A stretch of 64,000 nt of DNA, from assembly GCA_035286585.1 (NCBI GenBank), contig DATEDC010000099.1, positions 6,293 through 70,292 of the forward strand, in the 5' to 3' direction. Of the stretch, positions 33,991 through 42,690 are shown piece after piece. The notes below the pieces were generated by a model. It saw only the letters and a program-made list of their open reading frames with translations. It searched no databases and was not told where the DNA came from. Position 1 is the stretch's first letter. Each line of letters starts with the position of its first letter. Source of the DNA: DSOS01 sp035286585 (lineage in GTDB: Bacteria > Chloroflexota > Anaerolineae > Anaerolineales > UBA4823). Both the position numbers and the translations under genes were made by a program.

Positions 33991-34430
33991 TGCACAAAAT
34001 CCTTGTTCTTCACGGGCCGAATCTCAACCTGCTCGGAACTCGCGAGCCGGAAGTATATGGCTCGCTGACACTGGCGGAGATCGATGAAAGACTGGTCGCC
34101 GCGGGTGAGAAACTAGGCCTGGAAATCCGCTCGTTCCAATCCAACAGCGAGGGCGCCCTGATCGATGCCCTGCAGGAGGCGCGCAACTGGGCTAGCGGGG
34201 TGATTTTCAACCCCGGCGGGTATACCCACACCTCGGTCGCCCTGCGCGATGCGGTGACCGCCATCGGCATACCGGTGATCGAGGTCCACCTGTCGAATGT
34301 CTACGCCCGGGAAGAGTTTCGCCAGCATTCGATGATCTCTGCCGCCTGCAAAGGGAAGATCGTCGGCTTCGGCTGGCGCTCTTACTGGCTGGCGCTTTAC
34401 GCGCTGAGAGAAATGTTGGCAGCAACTTAG
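33990..34430 (+). CDS. aroQ: Type II 3-dehydroquinate dehydratase
   Basis: 146 residues, standard length of the dodecameric type II enzyme that makes 3-dehydroshikimate. Motifs: LHGPNLNLLGTREPEVYG with the catalytic Tyr, SNSEGALIDALQEA, FNPGGYTHTSVALRDA, and EVHLSNVYAREEFRQHS with the catalytic His. Last gene of the aromatic operon. Its final codons and stop lie in the first copy of an 18-base tandem repeat. Confidence 0.94.
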   Translation: MHKILVLHGPNLNLLGTREPEVYGSLTLAEIDERLVAAGEKLGLEIRSFQSNSEGALIDALQEARNWASGVIFNPGGYTHTSVALRDAVTAIGIPVIEVHLSNVYAREEFRQHSMISAACKGKIVGFGWRSYWLALYALREMLAAT

Positions 34431-34470
34431 TTTCCGGCAGCAACTTAGTTTCTGGCGGCAACTTAGTTGC
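34418..34470 (+). repeat. Three tandem 18-base repeats over the aroQ stop codon
   Basis: Units start at 34418, 34436 and 34454 (GGCAGCAACTTAGTTTC, an identical second unit, and a diverged third ending in GTTGC). The first unit holds the aroQ stop codon TAG. The third contains a near-perfect hairpin, CGGCAACT-T-AGTTGCCG. No T-run follows, so it is not an obvious terminator. Confidence 0.75.
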
Positions 34471-34525
34471 CGAGTGAATAGAGTAGGAGGCTGACAAGCG
34501 CGGAAAAACACGGAATAACCATTGC

Positions 34526-35323
34526 TTATAAGCGCACTCTATCTGCCAGGCGGAACATCGCGCGAATCGGATTGTAATCCTCGTCTCTGACCCGGGCGAA
34601 GCGCTTCAAGCGCAGGCTGGCCAAGACGCGCCGGCCTTCTATTTCAGCTTCCATGCCCAGCAGGATTTCGCGAATCGCGGTTTTGAGCCTGTCTGGCAGC
34701 CTCTTCTGGACCACCCAGGGCGGGATGGGGCTGGGACCCCAGGTGGCAACGGTGCGAATCCGGTCTTCTACTTCAGGCTTATTTTCCAGCTCTATTTCCA
34801 GAACAGTGCTGTCGATGGCGGTGGCGTCGATCTGACCTGCTAGTAGCATCTGGAGCGCAGCCTGGTGGCTGCCAGCCTGGATGGCAGACCCAAAGTAGCC
34901 GTCGAACGCGCCCATTTGCGCCAACACATAGCGAGTCAGGTTGTAGCCGGAATGGGAGTTCGGCTCGTTGTACGCCCAGCGCACCCCGCGTAAATCTCCG
35001 AAGGATGTAAAGGGCGTCTCTCGCCGGACGATGACGTCTGAGAAGTAGACTGGCAAGTTCCGGTAGCGGGCGGGGCGCATCACCGGTGCGACCAGCAGCT
35101 CGACCTGCGCTCCAGGCTGGTCGGCTCTCTGAATGTACGGCAGCCCGCAAATCCAGGCGATATTGATCTCACCCATGTCCAGCATTTGCTCCCTGTCTTG
35201 CCAGGGGGGCGCGTGAACGAATTCGGTGGGGATAGACAGCTTGCGCTCGAGGTAATCCGCAAGCGCGGCGCCGATCCAATCCTGGTTGGGGGCCTGGATT
35301 GAAGTGAGCGTAATTTTCTGCAT
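34526..35323 (-). CDS. PhnD/SsuA-like substrate-binding protein without signal peptide
   Basis: About 265 residues from ATG 35323. Resembles periplasmic binding proteins of the phosphonate/phosphite PhnD type: PVYFSDVIVRRETPFTSFGDLRG, WAYNEPNSHSGYNL, GSHQAALQMLLAGQIDATAID and GPSPIPPWVV. No signal peptide or lipobox precedes the domain with this start, and the longer ORF (to 35524) gives none either, so it may act in the cytosol or be a decayed transporter part. No permease or ATPase gene is next to it. Ligand unknown. It lies 26 bases after the ICMT-like gene. Confidence 0.7.
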   Translation of the reverse strand: MQKITLTSIQAPNQDWIGAALADYLERKLSIPTEFVHAPPWQDREQMLDMGEINIAWICGLPYIQRADQPGAQVELLVAPVMRPARYRNLPVYFSDVIVRRETPFTSFGDLRGVRWAYNEPNSHSGYNLTRYVLAQMGAFDGYFGSAIQAGSHQAALQMLLAGQIDATAIDSTVLEIELENKPEVEDRIRTVATWGPSPIPPWVVQKRLPDRLKTAIREILLGMEAEIEGRRVLASLRLKRFARVRDEDYNPIRAMFRLADRVRL

Positions 35324-35349
35324 GGATCGAAACACGAAAGCCAAGCCCT

Positions 35350-35907
35350 TCAGAGCAAAAACGGGATGAGCATCCTGGTGCGCTCCATGTAGCGTTCGTA
35401 TACTGGACCGAAATAAGCGATGTTCTCCACTTCTTCCATCCTGGCAGTGAGCCACAGAAATAGCGTGGCCAGGCCTGCCAGGCTGAAACCCAGCCAGGAT
35501 AGTTTCTTGAAAAACCCACCCCATGTAAGGAAGAGTAAGGAACTGTATAGCGGGTGGCGGATGTAGGCGTAAACGCCGGACGTCACCAGCTCGGTGGTCT
35601 TCTCGATGCCGACTAGAGCAGGATCGCGGCGTTTTTCATCCGATTTGCCTGCCTTGCGCAGGAGCTGTACTCCGAGGATAACCAAAAACAAGGAGGCGAT
35701 CAGCAACACCCACGAAACGAGCTGATTGATCCTGAAGGGCTGATAGAACCAGCGATCCAGGTTCAGCAGGATCAAAGCCAGAATCGCTTCCCAGGCGAAG
35801 AAGCGGTAGAAACCGTGTGAACGAACTTTACCCAAGGAGGAGCGCGAGATCCAGGCGATCCCCAGAGAGGCGGTGAGAAATACAATGGCTTTTAGCTGAA
35901 AATTCAT
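35350..35907 (-). CDS. Isoprenylcysteine carboxyl methyltransferase (ICMT)-family membrane protein
   Basis: 185 residues, four to five membrane helices. The SAM-binding C-terminal pattern SGVYAYIRHPLYSSLLFLTWG, followed by E..., YFGPVYERYMERTRMLIPF is that of the ICMT/PEMT-like family. In bacteria such proteins methylate small or lipid substrates that are mostly unknown. Likely co-transcribed with the binding protein downstream. Confidence 0.75.
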   Translation of the reverse strand: MNFQLKAIVFLTASLGIAWISRSSLGKVRSHGFYRFFAWEAILALILLNLDRWFYQPFRINQLVSWVLLIASLFLVILGVQLLRKAGKSDEKRRDPALVGIEKTTELVTSGVYAYIRHPLYSSLLFLTWGGFFKKLSWLGFSLAGLATLFLWLTARMEEVENIAYFGPVYERYMERTRMLIPFLL

Positions 35908-36109
35908 CCTGCCTGGCTTTCGCCCGAAATCCGGCGGCGCATGAGTTCGAGATTGGCGGGGAAGAACAGATTATATGGGCTTATTTTACCTTATTGACAT
36001 GCGGATAGCCTGGTTTACAGTTGTTTCGTGTACAATAAGCCTGGTTGGTTTGAGCGCGGGGAAGGTCCCCATCATACCGTCAGCACACCTCAGCATGTGG
36101 AGTTTTTAG

Positions 36110-37084
36110 GTGACAGCTAAGACAGCTATGCAGCAGCGGAGGTTAGGCAAAACCAGCATCATGGTCTCTCCCATCGGTTTAGGCGTGATGCAGTTTTCTG
36201 GAGGCTCGGGGGTGTTCAATCTTGCTTTCCCAAGACTTACCCAGGATCGAAAAAACGCCATCATCAAAGCAGCACTGGATGGCGGCATCAACTGGTTCGA
36301 CAGCGCTGAAATGTATGGCCTCGGGCGCTCGGAACGCTCACTTTCTGCCGCGCTGAAAGCTGCCAGGGCGAAAGATAAGCAGGTGATCATCGCGACCAAG
36401 TGGCTGCCGCTATTGAGATCCGCCAGGAATATCCCCCGTTCTATCGAAAATCGACTACGCTGCCTGGATGGGTACACCATCGACCTGTACATGGTGCACC
36501 AGCCCTGGAGCTTATCCTCTCCGGAGGCTGAAATGGATGCCATGGCAGACCTGGTTGTAGCGGGCAAGATCCGCTCGGTGGGGGTGAGCAATTTCAGCGC
36601 GGAGAGAATGCGGCGCGCTCACCAGGCGCTGGAGAAGCGCGGCCTTCCCCTGGCAGTCAACCAGATGGAGTACAGCCTGCTGAACCGCAAGATCGAAACG
36701 GATGGTGTGCTGGAGGCCGCTAAAGAGCTTGGCGTTACCATCATCGCTTATACGCCTTTGGCGAACGGTTTGCTCTCCGGGGCGTATCACCAGCATCCCA
36801 CGCTGCTTCAAGCCAAGCCGGTATATCACAGGGTAATGATCGAGCGCCAGATCGAGCGCACTCGATTTTTGATCGAGGCGCTGGAAGAGATTGCACCTCG
36901 CTACCAGGTCACCCCAGCCCAGGTGGCGCTGAATTGGGCGATCAACTTCCAGGGCGAGACGGTGGTTGCCATACCAGGGGCAAGCAAGGTGTACCAGGCT
37001 GAACAGGCCGCCGGGGCGATGAACTTTCGTTTAAGCGACGAAGAGCTGGCGCAGCTCGACCATCTCTCCCAAACCTACCGATGA
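36110..37084 (+). CDS. Aldo/keto reductase
   Basis: 324 residues, TIM-barrel NADPH-dependent oxidoreductase. Catalytic tetrad visible: Asp and Tyr in WFDSAEMYGLG, Lys in IATKWLP, His in DLYMVHQPWS. NADP-binding IPGASKVYQAEQ is near the C-terminus. GTG 36110 is used as start; ATG 36128 (MQQRRLGKTS) fits the family start better and is an alternative. Substrate not predictable. Followed after 30 bases by a DUF2087 gene. Confidence 0.88.
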   Translation: MTAKTAMQQRRLGKTSIMVSPIGLGVMQFSGGSGVFNLAFPRLTQDRKNAIIKAALDGGINWFDSAEMYGLGRSERSLSAALKAARAKDKQVIIATKWLPLLRSARNIPRSIENRLRCLDGYTIDLYMVHQPWSLSSPEAEMDAMADLVVAGKIRSVGVSNFSAERMRRAHQALEKRGLPLAVNQMEYSLLNRKIETDGVLEAAKELGVTIIAYTPLANGLLSGAYHQHPTLLQAKPVYHRVMIERQIERTRFLIEALEEIAPRYQVTPAQVALNWAINFQGETVVAIPGASKVYQAEQAAGAMNFRLSDEELAQLDHLSQTYR

Positions 37085-37114
37085 TCCTGCTGCGCCAACC
37101 AGGAAGGAGAATAT

Positions 37115-37528
37115 ATGCCACACATCAGTAAAGATCATTTGATAAGTCGTTTCACAGCATTGATTCTGGGTGGGCGAGACCTGCCGAAGAAAGACCAAGA
37201 CCTGCATATTCTGTTTATCAGCGCGACCCTGAGCTTAGATCCCCAACGAGAATACTCAGAAGCTGAACTGAACGATGAGCTGCGCAAGTGGTCAGCTCAG
37301 TTCGGCGACAATTTTGCTTTGGATCATGTGACCTTACGCAGGTTTCTGATCGATGCGGGTTATCTCCGGCGCAACACAGCAGGTAGCGAATACCAACTCA
37401 ACGCGATCGATATGCCCTATACCTACGACGAGTCGCTGAAAAACCTCGACCTTGTGAAATTGATCGAAGATGCGAAAAGGGAGCGTGAAGAGCGAAAACA
37501 ACGTTACCTGAAAGAGGCTAAAGGATAG
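37115..37528 (+). CDS. DUF2087 protein
   Basis: 137 residues. The stretch FALDHVTLRRFLIDAGYLRR followed by a short polar tail is the DUF2087 core, found alone or behind helix-turn-helix domains. It may bind nucleic acid or a regulator, but no function is shown. The C-terminus is a charged helix (EDAKREREERKQRYLKEAK). ATG follows AGGAAGGAG. Probably in one transcript with the aldo/keto reductase. Confidence 0.75.
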   Translation: MPHISKDHLISRFTALILGGRDLPKKDQDLHILFISATLSLDPQREYSEAELNDELRKWSAQFGDNFALDHVTLRRFLIDAGYLRRNTAGSEYQLNAIDMPYTYDESLKNLDLVKLIEDAKREREERKQRYLKEAKG

Positions 37529-37624
37529 AGTCTGAGCCCTGTTAAGCCGAGACGCTCATCCTGTAAAGTAGTAAATTACACCCTGGCAGTGAAGGGATAA
37601 CTCGAGGTGCCTGGTTTGGGGGGT

Positions 37625-38182
37625 TCAGATCGGGATGCCTTCTTTGAAGACTATCGACCCCGGCAAGTTAACGGGAGCGGTTTTCTTCTCCAGGAGGGTA
37701 AACCCCGCATAGGCAATCGAGCCGTTTCCCACACAGTTGCCAGTCTGTACCGCCATGATCTTCCCATCCCGAATGATGAGAACCGCGCTATTCATTTTCA
37801 GCTTCAGAAGGATATCGAATTTCAGTTTGGCCAGCCTGACACTGTTGACTACCGGCTGGAGGGTGGGGGAATGTTTAGACACCAGGGTGTGTTCCAGCAA
37901 GGGCACGTTGTGCGCACCGCCGGGTGGATTCTCCTTGCCCCGATACTGAACGATCTCGCGCTGTTTGCGCCAACCCCAGACCAGGATATCCCCGATGTCG
38001 ATATCCAACGCCTCGGTGAGCTTGAGGATCATCAGCTCATAGAAGGAGGGGGGGACAGTGAAACCCTTTAACTCCTGGGCTATCCTCTGTTTCGCCTGGG
38101 CGAACTCCTTGCTTTTGGTAATGTTGGAAACCCAATCCGTAGATTCTGCCTGGGTATTGAAGAAAGTATTTAGCGTGTGCAT
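37625..38182 (-). CDS. Protein of unknown function
   Basis: 185 residues, soluble, no family recognised. ATG 38182 has a strong GGAGGAAAT site. The first third is helical; the second half has several beta-like strands (SAVLIIRDGKIMAVQTG, GSIAYAGFTLLEK), compatible with a small ligand-binding sandwich. It lies 50 bases behind the TIG-repeat membrane protein gene on the same strand, and may be its cytosolic partner since that protein has a cytosolic tail. Confidence 0.6.
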   Translation of the reverse strand: MHTLNTFFNTQAESTDWVSNITKSKEFAQAKQRIAQELKGFTVPPSFYELMILKLTEALDIDIGDILVWGWRKQREIVQYRGKENPPGGAHNVPLLEHTLVSKHSPTLQPVVNSVRLAKLKFDILLKLKMNSAVLIIRDGKIMAVQTGNCVGNGSIAYAGFTLLEKKTAPVNLPGSIVFKEGIPI

Positions 38183-38232
38183 ATTTCCTCCGCTGGCAAA
38201 TACGAGAATTGCTAGATAAATTGGGAACCTGT

Positions 38233-39840
38233 CTATTCCCGAGAAATGATAGACGATCCGCTCGGTTCAACGTGTTGTTCACCCTTATCCACTGTGACCT
38301 CGAAGTGGATATCGATATCCATCTTGAGCGATGGTTCCGCAAGCTCCACGCTCTGTATCCCGGGATCCACTGAGACGATAAAGTCGATCTCAGCCGCGGG
38401 TTGGCCCGGTTTACCCCTGGGTTGGTCCGTGGGTTTTCCAGGCCTTCGCAAGAGGCGCCACGGGCCAACACCCATGATGCCAATCGCTGCAACAGCAACA
38501 ACGCCTAGGATGCCAGTCGCGGCGACAAGGAAAACGATGATGGCAATCGGCGGTAATCCAGGTGGAGGGGGCGGTGTAGAGGGGGGCGGCTGGCTGATGG
38601 GGAACACGAAGAAGGGCGCCTCGAGGCTGGCATTCTCGAATTCGAACTCGATCCTACCTTCTCCGGTGGGAGTATCTTCAGGCAAATAAACCCCGACGAT
38701 CACCTCTTCCGCTGAAATAACATCCACATGCGATACGGGGATCTCGGATCCACTGAGGTGGACGCGAATTAACCCACCCAGATCAAGCAGGTTTTCTCCT
38801 GTCAAACGCATTTCGATTTCTGTATCTGCCTCCGCCTGAGGCGGCGCGAGATTATTTAGGGCGGGGAGCGCCGGCTCTATCGGTCCAGGTTCACGCTCGA
38901 TGACGAAAAAGAAGTCCTCAAAACCAGCATTCTCAAAGATGATAGCGATCGATTGTTCACCTGGCGGCGTATCTACGGGGAGATAGAGGACAATTTCGAG
39001 CAAATTGTCAGACATGATATTGTAGCTCGATACCGGGACGTCGAGCCCCCCGATATTTACCGCGATCAGGCTCCCCAAGTTTAATAAGCTTTCTCCTTCC
39101 AGGGTCAAGAGGAGCTCGGAGTCTACCCACCCCTCCTGGGGAAAGATGCGCCTCAGCGTAGGCGCACTCGGCTGAACGATTTCAGGCTCGCGGGGTCTGA
39201 TCAAAAAAGGGGCCGCAAAACTTGCGTTTTCGAAGAAGATGGCGATTTGGGTTTCACCGACCGGGGTTTCGCCAGGGAAGTAGACAGCGATCCGCATCGA
39301 CCCTTCGGACTCGACCTGGATGTCAAACACCGGGATATCGACCTCCCCAATCAGGATACCGCCTAATTCACCCAATTCGAAAACCCCACGCCCTTCTAAA
39401 AATAGCGTCAATTCTGAGTCCGGCAACCCCTCGCGAGGAGAGAGTTCTACAATGATGGGCGCATCTAGCGACTCTTCTCTACCCATGACGATAAAAAAAG
39501 CATCGGCTCCGAAATTTTCGAAAATGAAAGAAATCTCGGTTTCCCGGATGGCTGTACCCTCGGGAAGCGCGATTCTCACCCTGCTGTATTGGTTGGATAC
39601 GGTGGTGTAATCCGAGAATGGTATCGTCTGGCCCTCGAGAAACACGTTCGTCAGACGACCAAACTCGAGAAAACCCTCTCCACTCAGCAATAGATCAACT
39701 TCCGCCCCGGCGGTCCCTCTGTACGGGTAAACCCCATGCAGAACCCATGATTGCTGGGCGAGGGAGGGTTTTACGGGCCAGGAGGTTAAAATCAAAACGA
39801 GTGCGGTGCAGACACAAACACCAAATTTTTTGAGGAGCAT
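38233..39840 (-). CDS. Surface protein with four TIG/IPT-like repeats, one membrane helix and a cytosolic tail
   Basis: 535 residues. ATG 39840 is chosen for AAGGAG 5 bases upstream. A signal peptide (cut near residue 28) precedes four beta-sandwich repeats of about 100 residues. Each opens with a phrase like PREGLPDSELTLFLEGRG and ends with IFFENASFAAPFLI-type strands. A Pro-rich stretch leads to a membrane helix (about 437-465) and a charged cytosolic tail containing two short similar blocks (FIVSVDPGIQSVEL and FEVTVDKGEQHVEP). Repeats of this kind are used in adhesion or envelope scaffolds. Ligand unknown. Confidence 0.75.
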   Translation of the reverse strand: MLLKKFGVCVCTALVLILTSWPVKPSLAQQSWVLHGVYPYRGTAGAEVDLLLSGEGFLEFGRLTNVFLEGQTIPFSDYTTVSNQYSRVRIALPEGTAIRETEISFIFENFGADAFFIVMGREESLDAPIIVELSPREGLPDSELTLFLEGRGVFELGELGGILIGEVDIPVFDIQVESEGSMRIAVYFPGETPVGETQIAIFFENASFAAPFLIRPREPEIVQPSAPTLRRIFPQEGWVDSELLLTLEGESLLNLGSLIAVNIGGLDVPVSSYNIMSDNLLEIVLYLPVDTPPGEQSIAIIFENAGFEDFFFVIEREPGPIEPALPALNNLAPPQAEADTEIEMRLTGENLLDLGGLIRVHLSGSEIPVSHVDVISAEEVIVGVYLPEDTPTGEGRIEFEFENASLEAPFFVFPISQPPPSTPPPPPGLPPIAIIVFLVAATGILGVVAVAAIGIMGVGPWRLLRRPGKPTDQPRGKPGQPAAEIDFIVSVDPGIQSVELAEPSLKMDIDIHFEVTVDKGEQHVEPSGSSIISRE

Positions 39841-39935
39841 AGCGACTCCTTTAGGAGGCAACAACAGGGGACTTCGAGCGACGGAAAGGCAGTGAGGGCT
39901 GGCTGAGGGTTATTATAGTCCAGAAACGCAAATAT

Positions 39936-41162
39936 TCAGGCAGTGTTCCCTGCCAGCGACAACAGCATCTTTTTGAGGGCGATGGCGACATCGGCAAGTT
40001 TTGCGGGGTCCACCAGCTCGGGTCGATCCCGGGGTGTGTGCGTGATTTCCGCAAGCTCCAGCATGGCGCGCTCTGAGGTCAGGGCGATGGCGGGGACACC
40101 GTTCTGGACGAAAATCATGTGGTCGCCGGCGTACCAGGCTTCGCCTTCGTGCAGCTCGTTATGGTTGGCGAATGACTGTCGGATAAGGCGGGTGAGCCCC
40201 TCCGGGCAGGCGTAGAAAGAATAGGCTGTTCCACCCTGGTGGAATCCGGCGCCGTCCAGGTTGATATTGAGCCGGACCTGGGAGAGTCGGTCTTTATTGT
40301 GCTCCAGATATTTTACCTCCCCAATGGCTGAGTAGTAATCCTCGCCGTTGATGGCGACCAGCTCTATCCCGTTTTCACCCTGGTAATCCTGGAGAACTTC
40401 GGCTAAGAGCAGCAGGATGACCACCCCTGAGGCGTTGTCCAATGCGCCGGGAGAATCGCGCTTGGCGTCGATGTGGGCGGTGAGGACCACCTTGTGCTCG
40501 CCCTGCCCCGCTACCCTGGCGACCACGTTGCAGCCTGTGGAGGGGATGCGCCGAGCCCGGCTCTCTAAGGCGACCTCCTTACCCCCATAACGCAGCAATC
40601 TCTCACCCTGCTCGGCGGTCATATACACCGAGGGGATGTCGAAGTCGCCATCCTCGATCAGCGGGAAGGGGTACACACCGCCTGCCATAGCGGGATCTCG
40701 CGAGGTGGCGGCAATGATCGCCAGAGGACCTTTGCTCTCCAGCAGGCTGACTGTTCGCTGGTGGTGTTCCGGGTTGTAGAAGGGGAAGTTTTTCGGCATC
40801 AACTGCTCTCTGGCTATCTCGCCTCGCAGCAGGAGGGTCTTACCGGCTATATCCATGCTTGCCAGCTCTTCCAGCGACGAGACCGCAGCCAGCGGCGCCT
40901 GGAGGCGGCATGCCAGCGAGTATGGGCTGGGGAAAGCTTGAAACCGCTCTCCGCCCGCCTCCAGGCGCGCCTCTTCCTGCTCCCAATCCAGGCAGTCGAA
41001 TGGCTGATAATCAACGCGGCAGCCAAAGGAAGCCGTCCTCTCGCCGAAAAATGTAGTCGCCTGGTGGTTGCCTGGGCTGCCCACTCGGCGGTTAGATATT
41101 TCCAGGCACAGATGATTCAAATAGCGTGAGGCTTTTTGAGCCAGGTTTGCTGGCGCAGTCAT
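39936..41162 (-). CDS. M28-family zinc aminopeptidase
   Basis: 408 residues. Metal ligands of family M28: His in VVLTAHIDAK, Asp in PGALDNASG, Glu in INGEDYYS (general base/ligand pair), Asp in NINLDGAG, and the late His in EITHTPRDRPE. An inserted domain (about 90-190) resembles the PA-type lid. No signal peptide, so it probably trims peptides in the cytosol. Starts 6 bases after the stop of the nuclease gene, so the two are co-transcribed. Confidence 0.88.
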   Translation of the reverse strand: MTAPANLAQKASRYLNHLCLEISNRRVGSPGNHQATTFFGERTASFGCRVDYQPFDCLDWEQEEARLEAGGERFQAFPSPYSLACRLQAPLAAVSSLEELASMDIAGKTLLLRGEIAREQLMPKNFPFYNPEHHQRTVSLLESKGPLAIIAATSRDPAMAGGVYPFPLIEDGDFDIPSVYMTAEQGERLLRYGGKEVALESRARRIPSTGCNVVARVAGQGEHKVVLTAHIDAKRDSPGALDNASGVVILLLLAEVLQDYQGENGIELVAINGEDYYSAIGEVKYLEHNKDRLSQVRLNINLDGAGFHQGGTAYSFYACPEGLTRLIRQSFANHNELHEGEAWYAGDHMIFVQNGVPAIALTSERAMLELAEITHTPRDRPELVDPAKLADVAIALKKMLLSLAGNTA

Positions 41163-41168
41163 CTTTGC

Positions 41169-42587
41169 TTATATTCCCTCGTGGGCAAGTTTTTCCAGTT
41201 TTTCCCAGATTTTCACCATCGCCAAAGTGTCGAATTCACAATACCTGAGCATATCTTCCTGTAATTTGTCTCGCTCGCTGGCCGCGATTTGGCCAGCGAA
41301 TAAATTCCACCAAGCCATCATCAACTCCTCGGCACTCGAAATCTCCAGCTCTTCGTAACGCATTTCCGGCACCACCACAGGCAGAACTTTCTTTAGAGAG
41401 GCGCGGCCGCGAAAGTCAGGATGCAGGTAATACCCATGGCTGAAAATTTCCATCAAGTCATACATCCGGGCGTTCAGGTCGAGCAGGAAATCACTGTACT
41501 CTGTGTATCTCCGGGCAAGTTCTTTGTTCCGTCCAGCCTCAAACAGCTTGTACCAGACGATTACCGAACCGCGGGGTCCAATCTCATGCGCCAGGTTCTC
41601 TACCAGCTCCTTTCCCGGGTCGTGCGGACCGATGAGCAGGCATTCGTGATGCTTAAACTGCCCTCCCGGGCGCCCGATCACGTACAACGAGTATTGAAAG
41701 ACGATGTGATCGTATGGGCGGTAGCCGTCAAATAGCGGCACAGCGGGGTTGAAAGTCTCGTAGTCCAGGAAATACAAAGGGTAGACCAGCTTATCCAGCT
41801 CGCTTTGAATGCTTTTTTGATCAATCCACGGTTTGCCTTGCTTTACCACCTGAACCTGTCTCCATTGTGAATCCGAAAGCGGGTAATCGACAGGGATATC
41901 CTGGATCGCCAGTATGCCCTGCTGTTTCAAAGCCAGGGCTTTTACCCCGATCCGGTTGAGATCGTAGATCGGGTATTCTGGCAATTCGGGATGGCACAGA
42001 CTCGGGCAAACGCACTTATCGGGATTTACGCAGCCTTCGATGCCATCCGGCGTCTCGAGTTGAGAAATTCGCAAGGCTTCCGAGCGCAATTGCTCGACCT
42101 CGATTCTGCGCCCCGCGATCTCGGCGTTTATTGCATGGATCACGAACAATTCCCTGGGGTCGAACTCCCCCTGACGGGTATATTCCTTGTTGACATGCAC
42201 CAGGTAAAAATCCCTTATCGGCAGGCTGGCTGCGCAAACCAACGCCTGAAAGGCAAGGTCATATTCGTGCTCTTTTTTCACGCTGGTGGCGCTTTTGACC
42301 TCGTAGATATCATACACGCCGGCGTCGCGATCGAAGATGACCGCATCGGAGCGAGCCTGGAAGGCTCCATCAGTGTACATCAGTTGCCAGAATAAGTCGT
42401 AATTGGTATATCGTTTGGCTGCTTCAGCCGCGATGAATTCCTTCGCTACGGTCTCAATATGATTCCCCTGCTCCATTAAGTGCTGCTCAAAAGGGGAGGG
42501 CGCGAGCGCCTCGAGCCGCCCGCGCTTTGCCGCCCACAGGTGCAGCGGAGCTTCAAGGTAAGATCTTAAATCTGTTTTCGTGATCAT
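41169..42587 (-). CDS. DUF2779-type protein: PD-(D/E)XK nuclease-like plus DEDD exonuclease-like domain
   Basis: 472 residues. The N-terminal part has the PD-(D/E)XK pattern, with Asp in ARSDAVIFD and EVKSATSVK (near residues 80-105), and then a Cys cluster (CVNPDKCVCPSLC, near 195-207) like the iron-sulfur site of Cas4/RecB-type nucleases. The C-terminal half is DUF2779, an RNase-H-like fold with DxE in YFLDYETFNPAVP, a middle block VWYKLFEAGRNKEL and the last Asp in RYCEFDTLAMVKIW. Two nuclease-like centres in one chain suggest DNA or RNA processing. No CRISPR or restriction genes are near; the M28 peptidase follows in the same transcript. Confidence 0.75.
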   Translation of the reverse strand: MITKTDLRSYLEAPLHLWAAKRGRLEALAPSPFEQHLMEQGNHIETVAKEFIAAEAAKRYTNYDLFWQLMYTDGAFQARSDAVIFDRDAGVYDIYEVKSATSVKKEHEYDLAFQALVCAASLPIRDFYLVHVNKEYTRQGEFDPRELFVIHAINAEIAGRRIEVEQLRSEALRISQLETPDGIEGCVNPDKCVCPSLCHPELPEYPIYDLNRIGVKALALKQQGILAIQDIPVDYPLSDSQWRQVQVVKQGKPWIDQKSIQSELDKLVYPLYFLDYETFNPAVPLFDGYRPYDHIVFQYSLYVIGRPGGQFKHHECLLIGPHDPGKELVENLAHEIGPRGSVIVWYKLFEAGRNKELARRYTEYSDFLLDLNARMYDLMEIFSHGYYLHPDFRGRASLKKVLPVVVPEMRYEELEISSAEELMMAWWNLFAGQIAASERDKLQEDMLRYCEFDTLAMVKIWEKLEKLAHEGI

Positions 42588-42690
42588 CTTGACAGGGTGA
42601 AAAAGGCGAATATAATTTATCGAACATCTGTTCTGTTTTTAGATCGCATCCATCTGGTACTTTAACATCCTCCCATATCTACACGCAGAG

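Noticed and set aside
34418..34470. Tandem repeat as a small CRISPR array
   Set aside because: Units are contiguous with no spacers and only three copies.
41169..42587. Cas4-like nuclease as part of a CRISPR locus
   Set aside because: No repeats or cas genes nearby; the C-terminal DUF2779 domain places it in another family.
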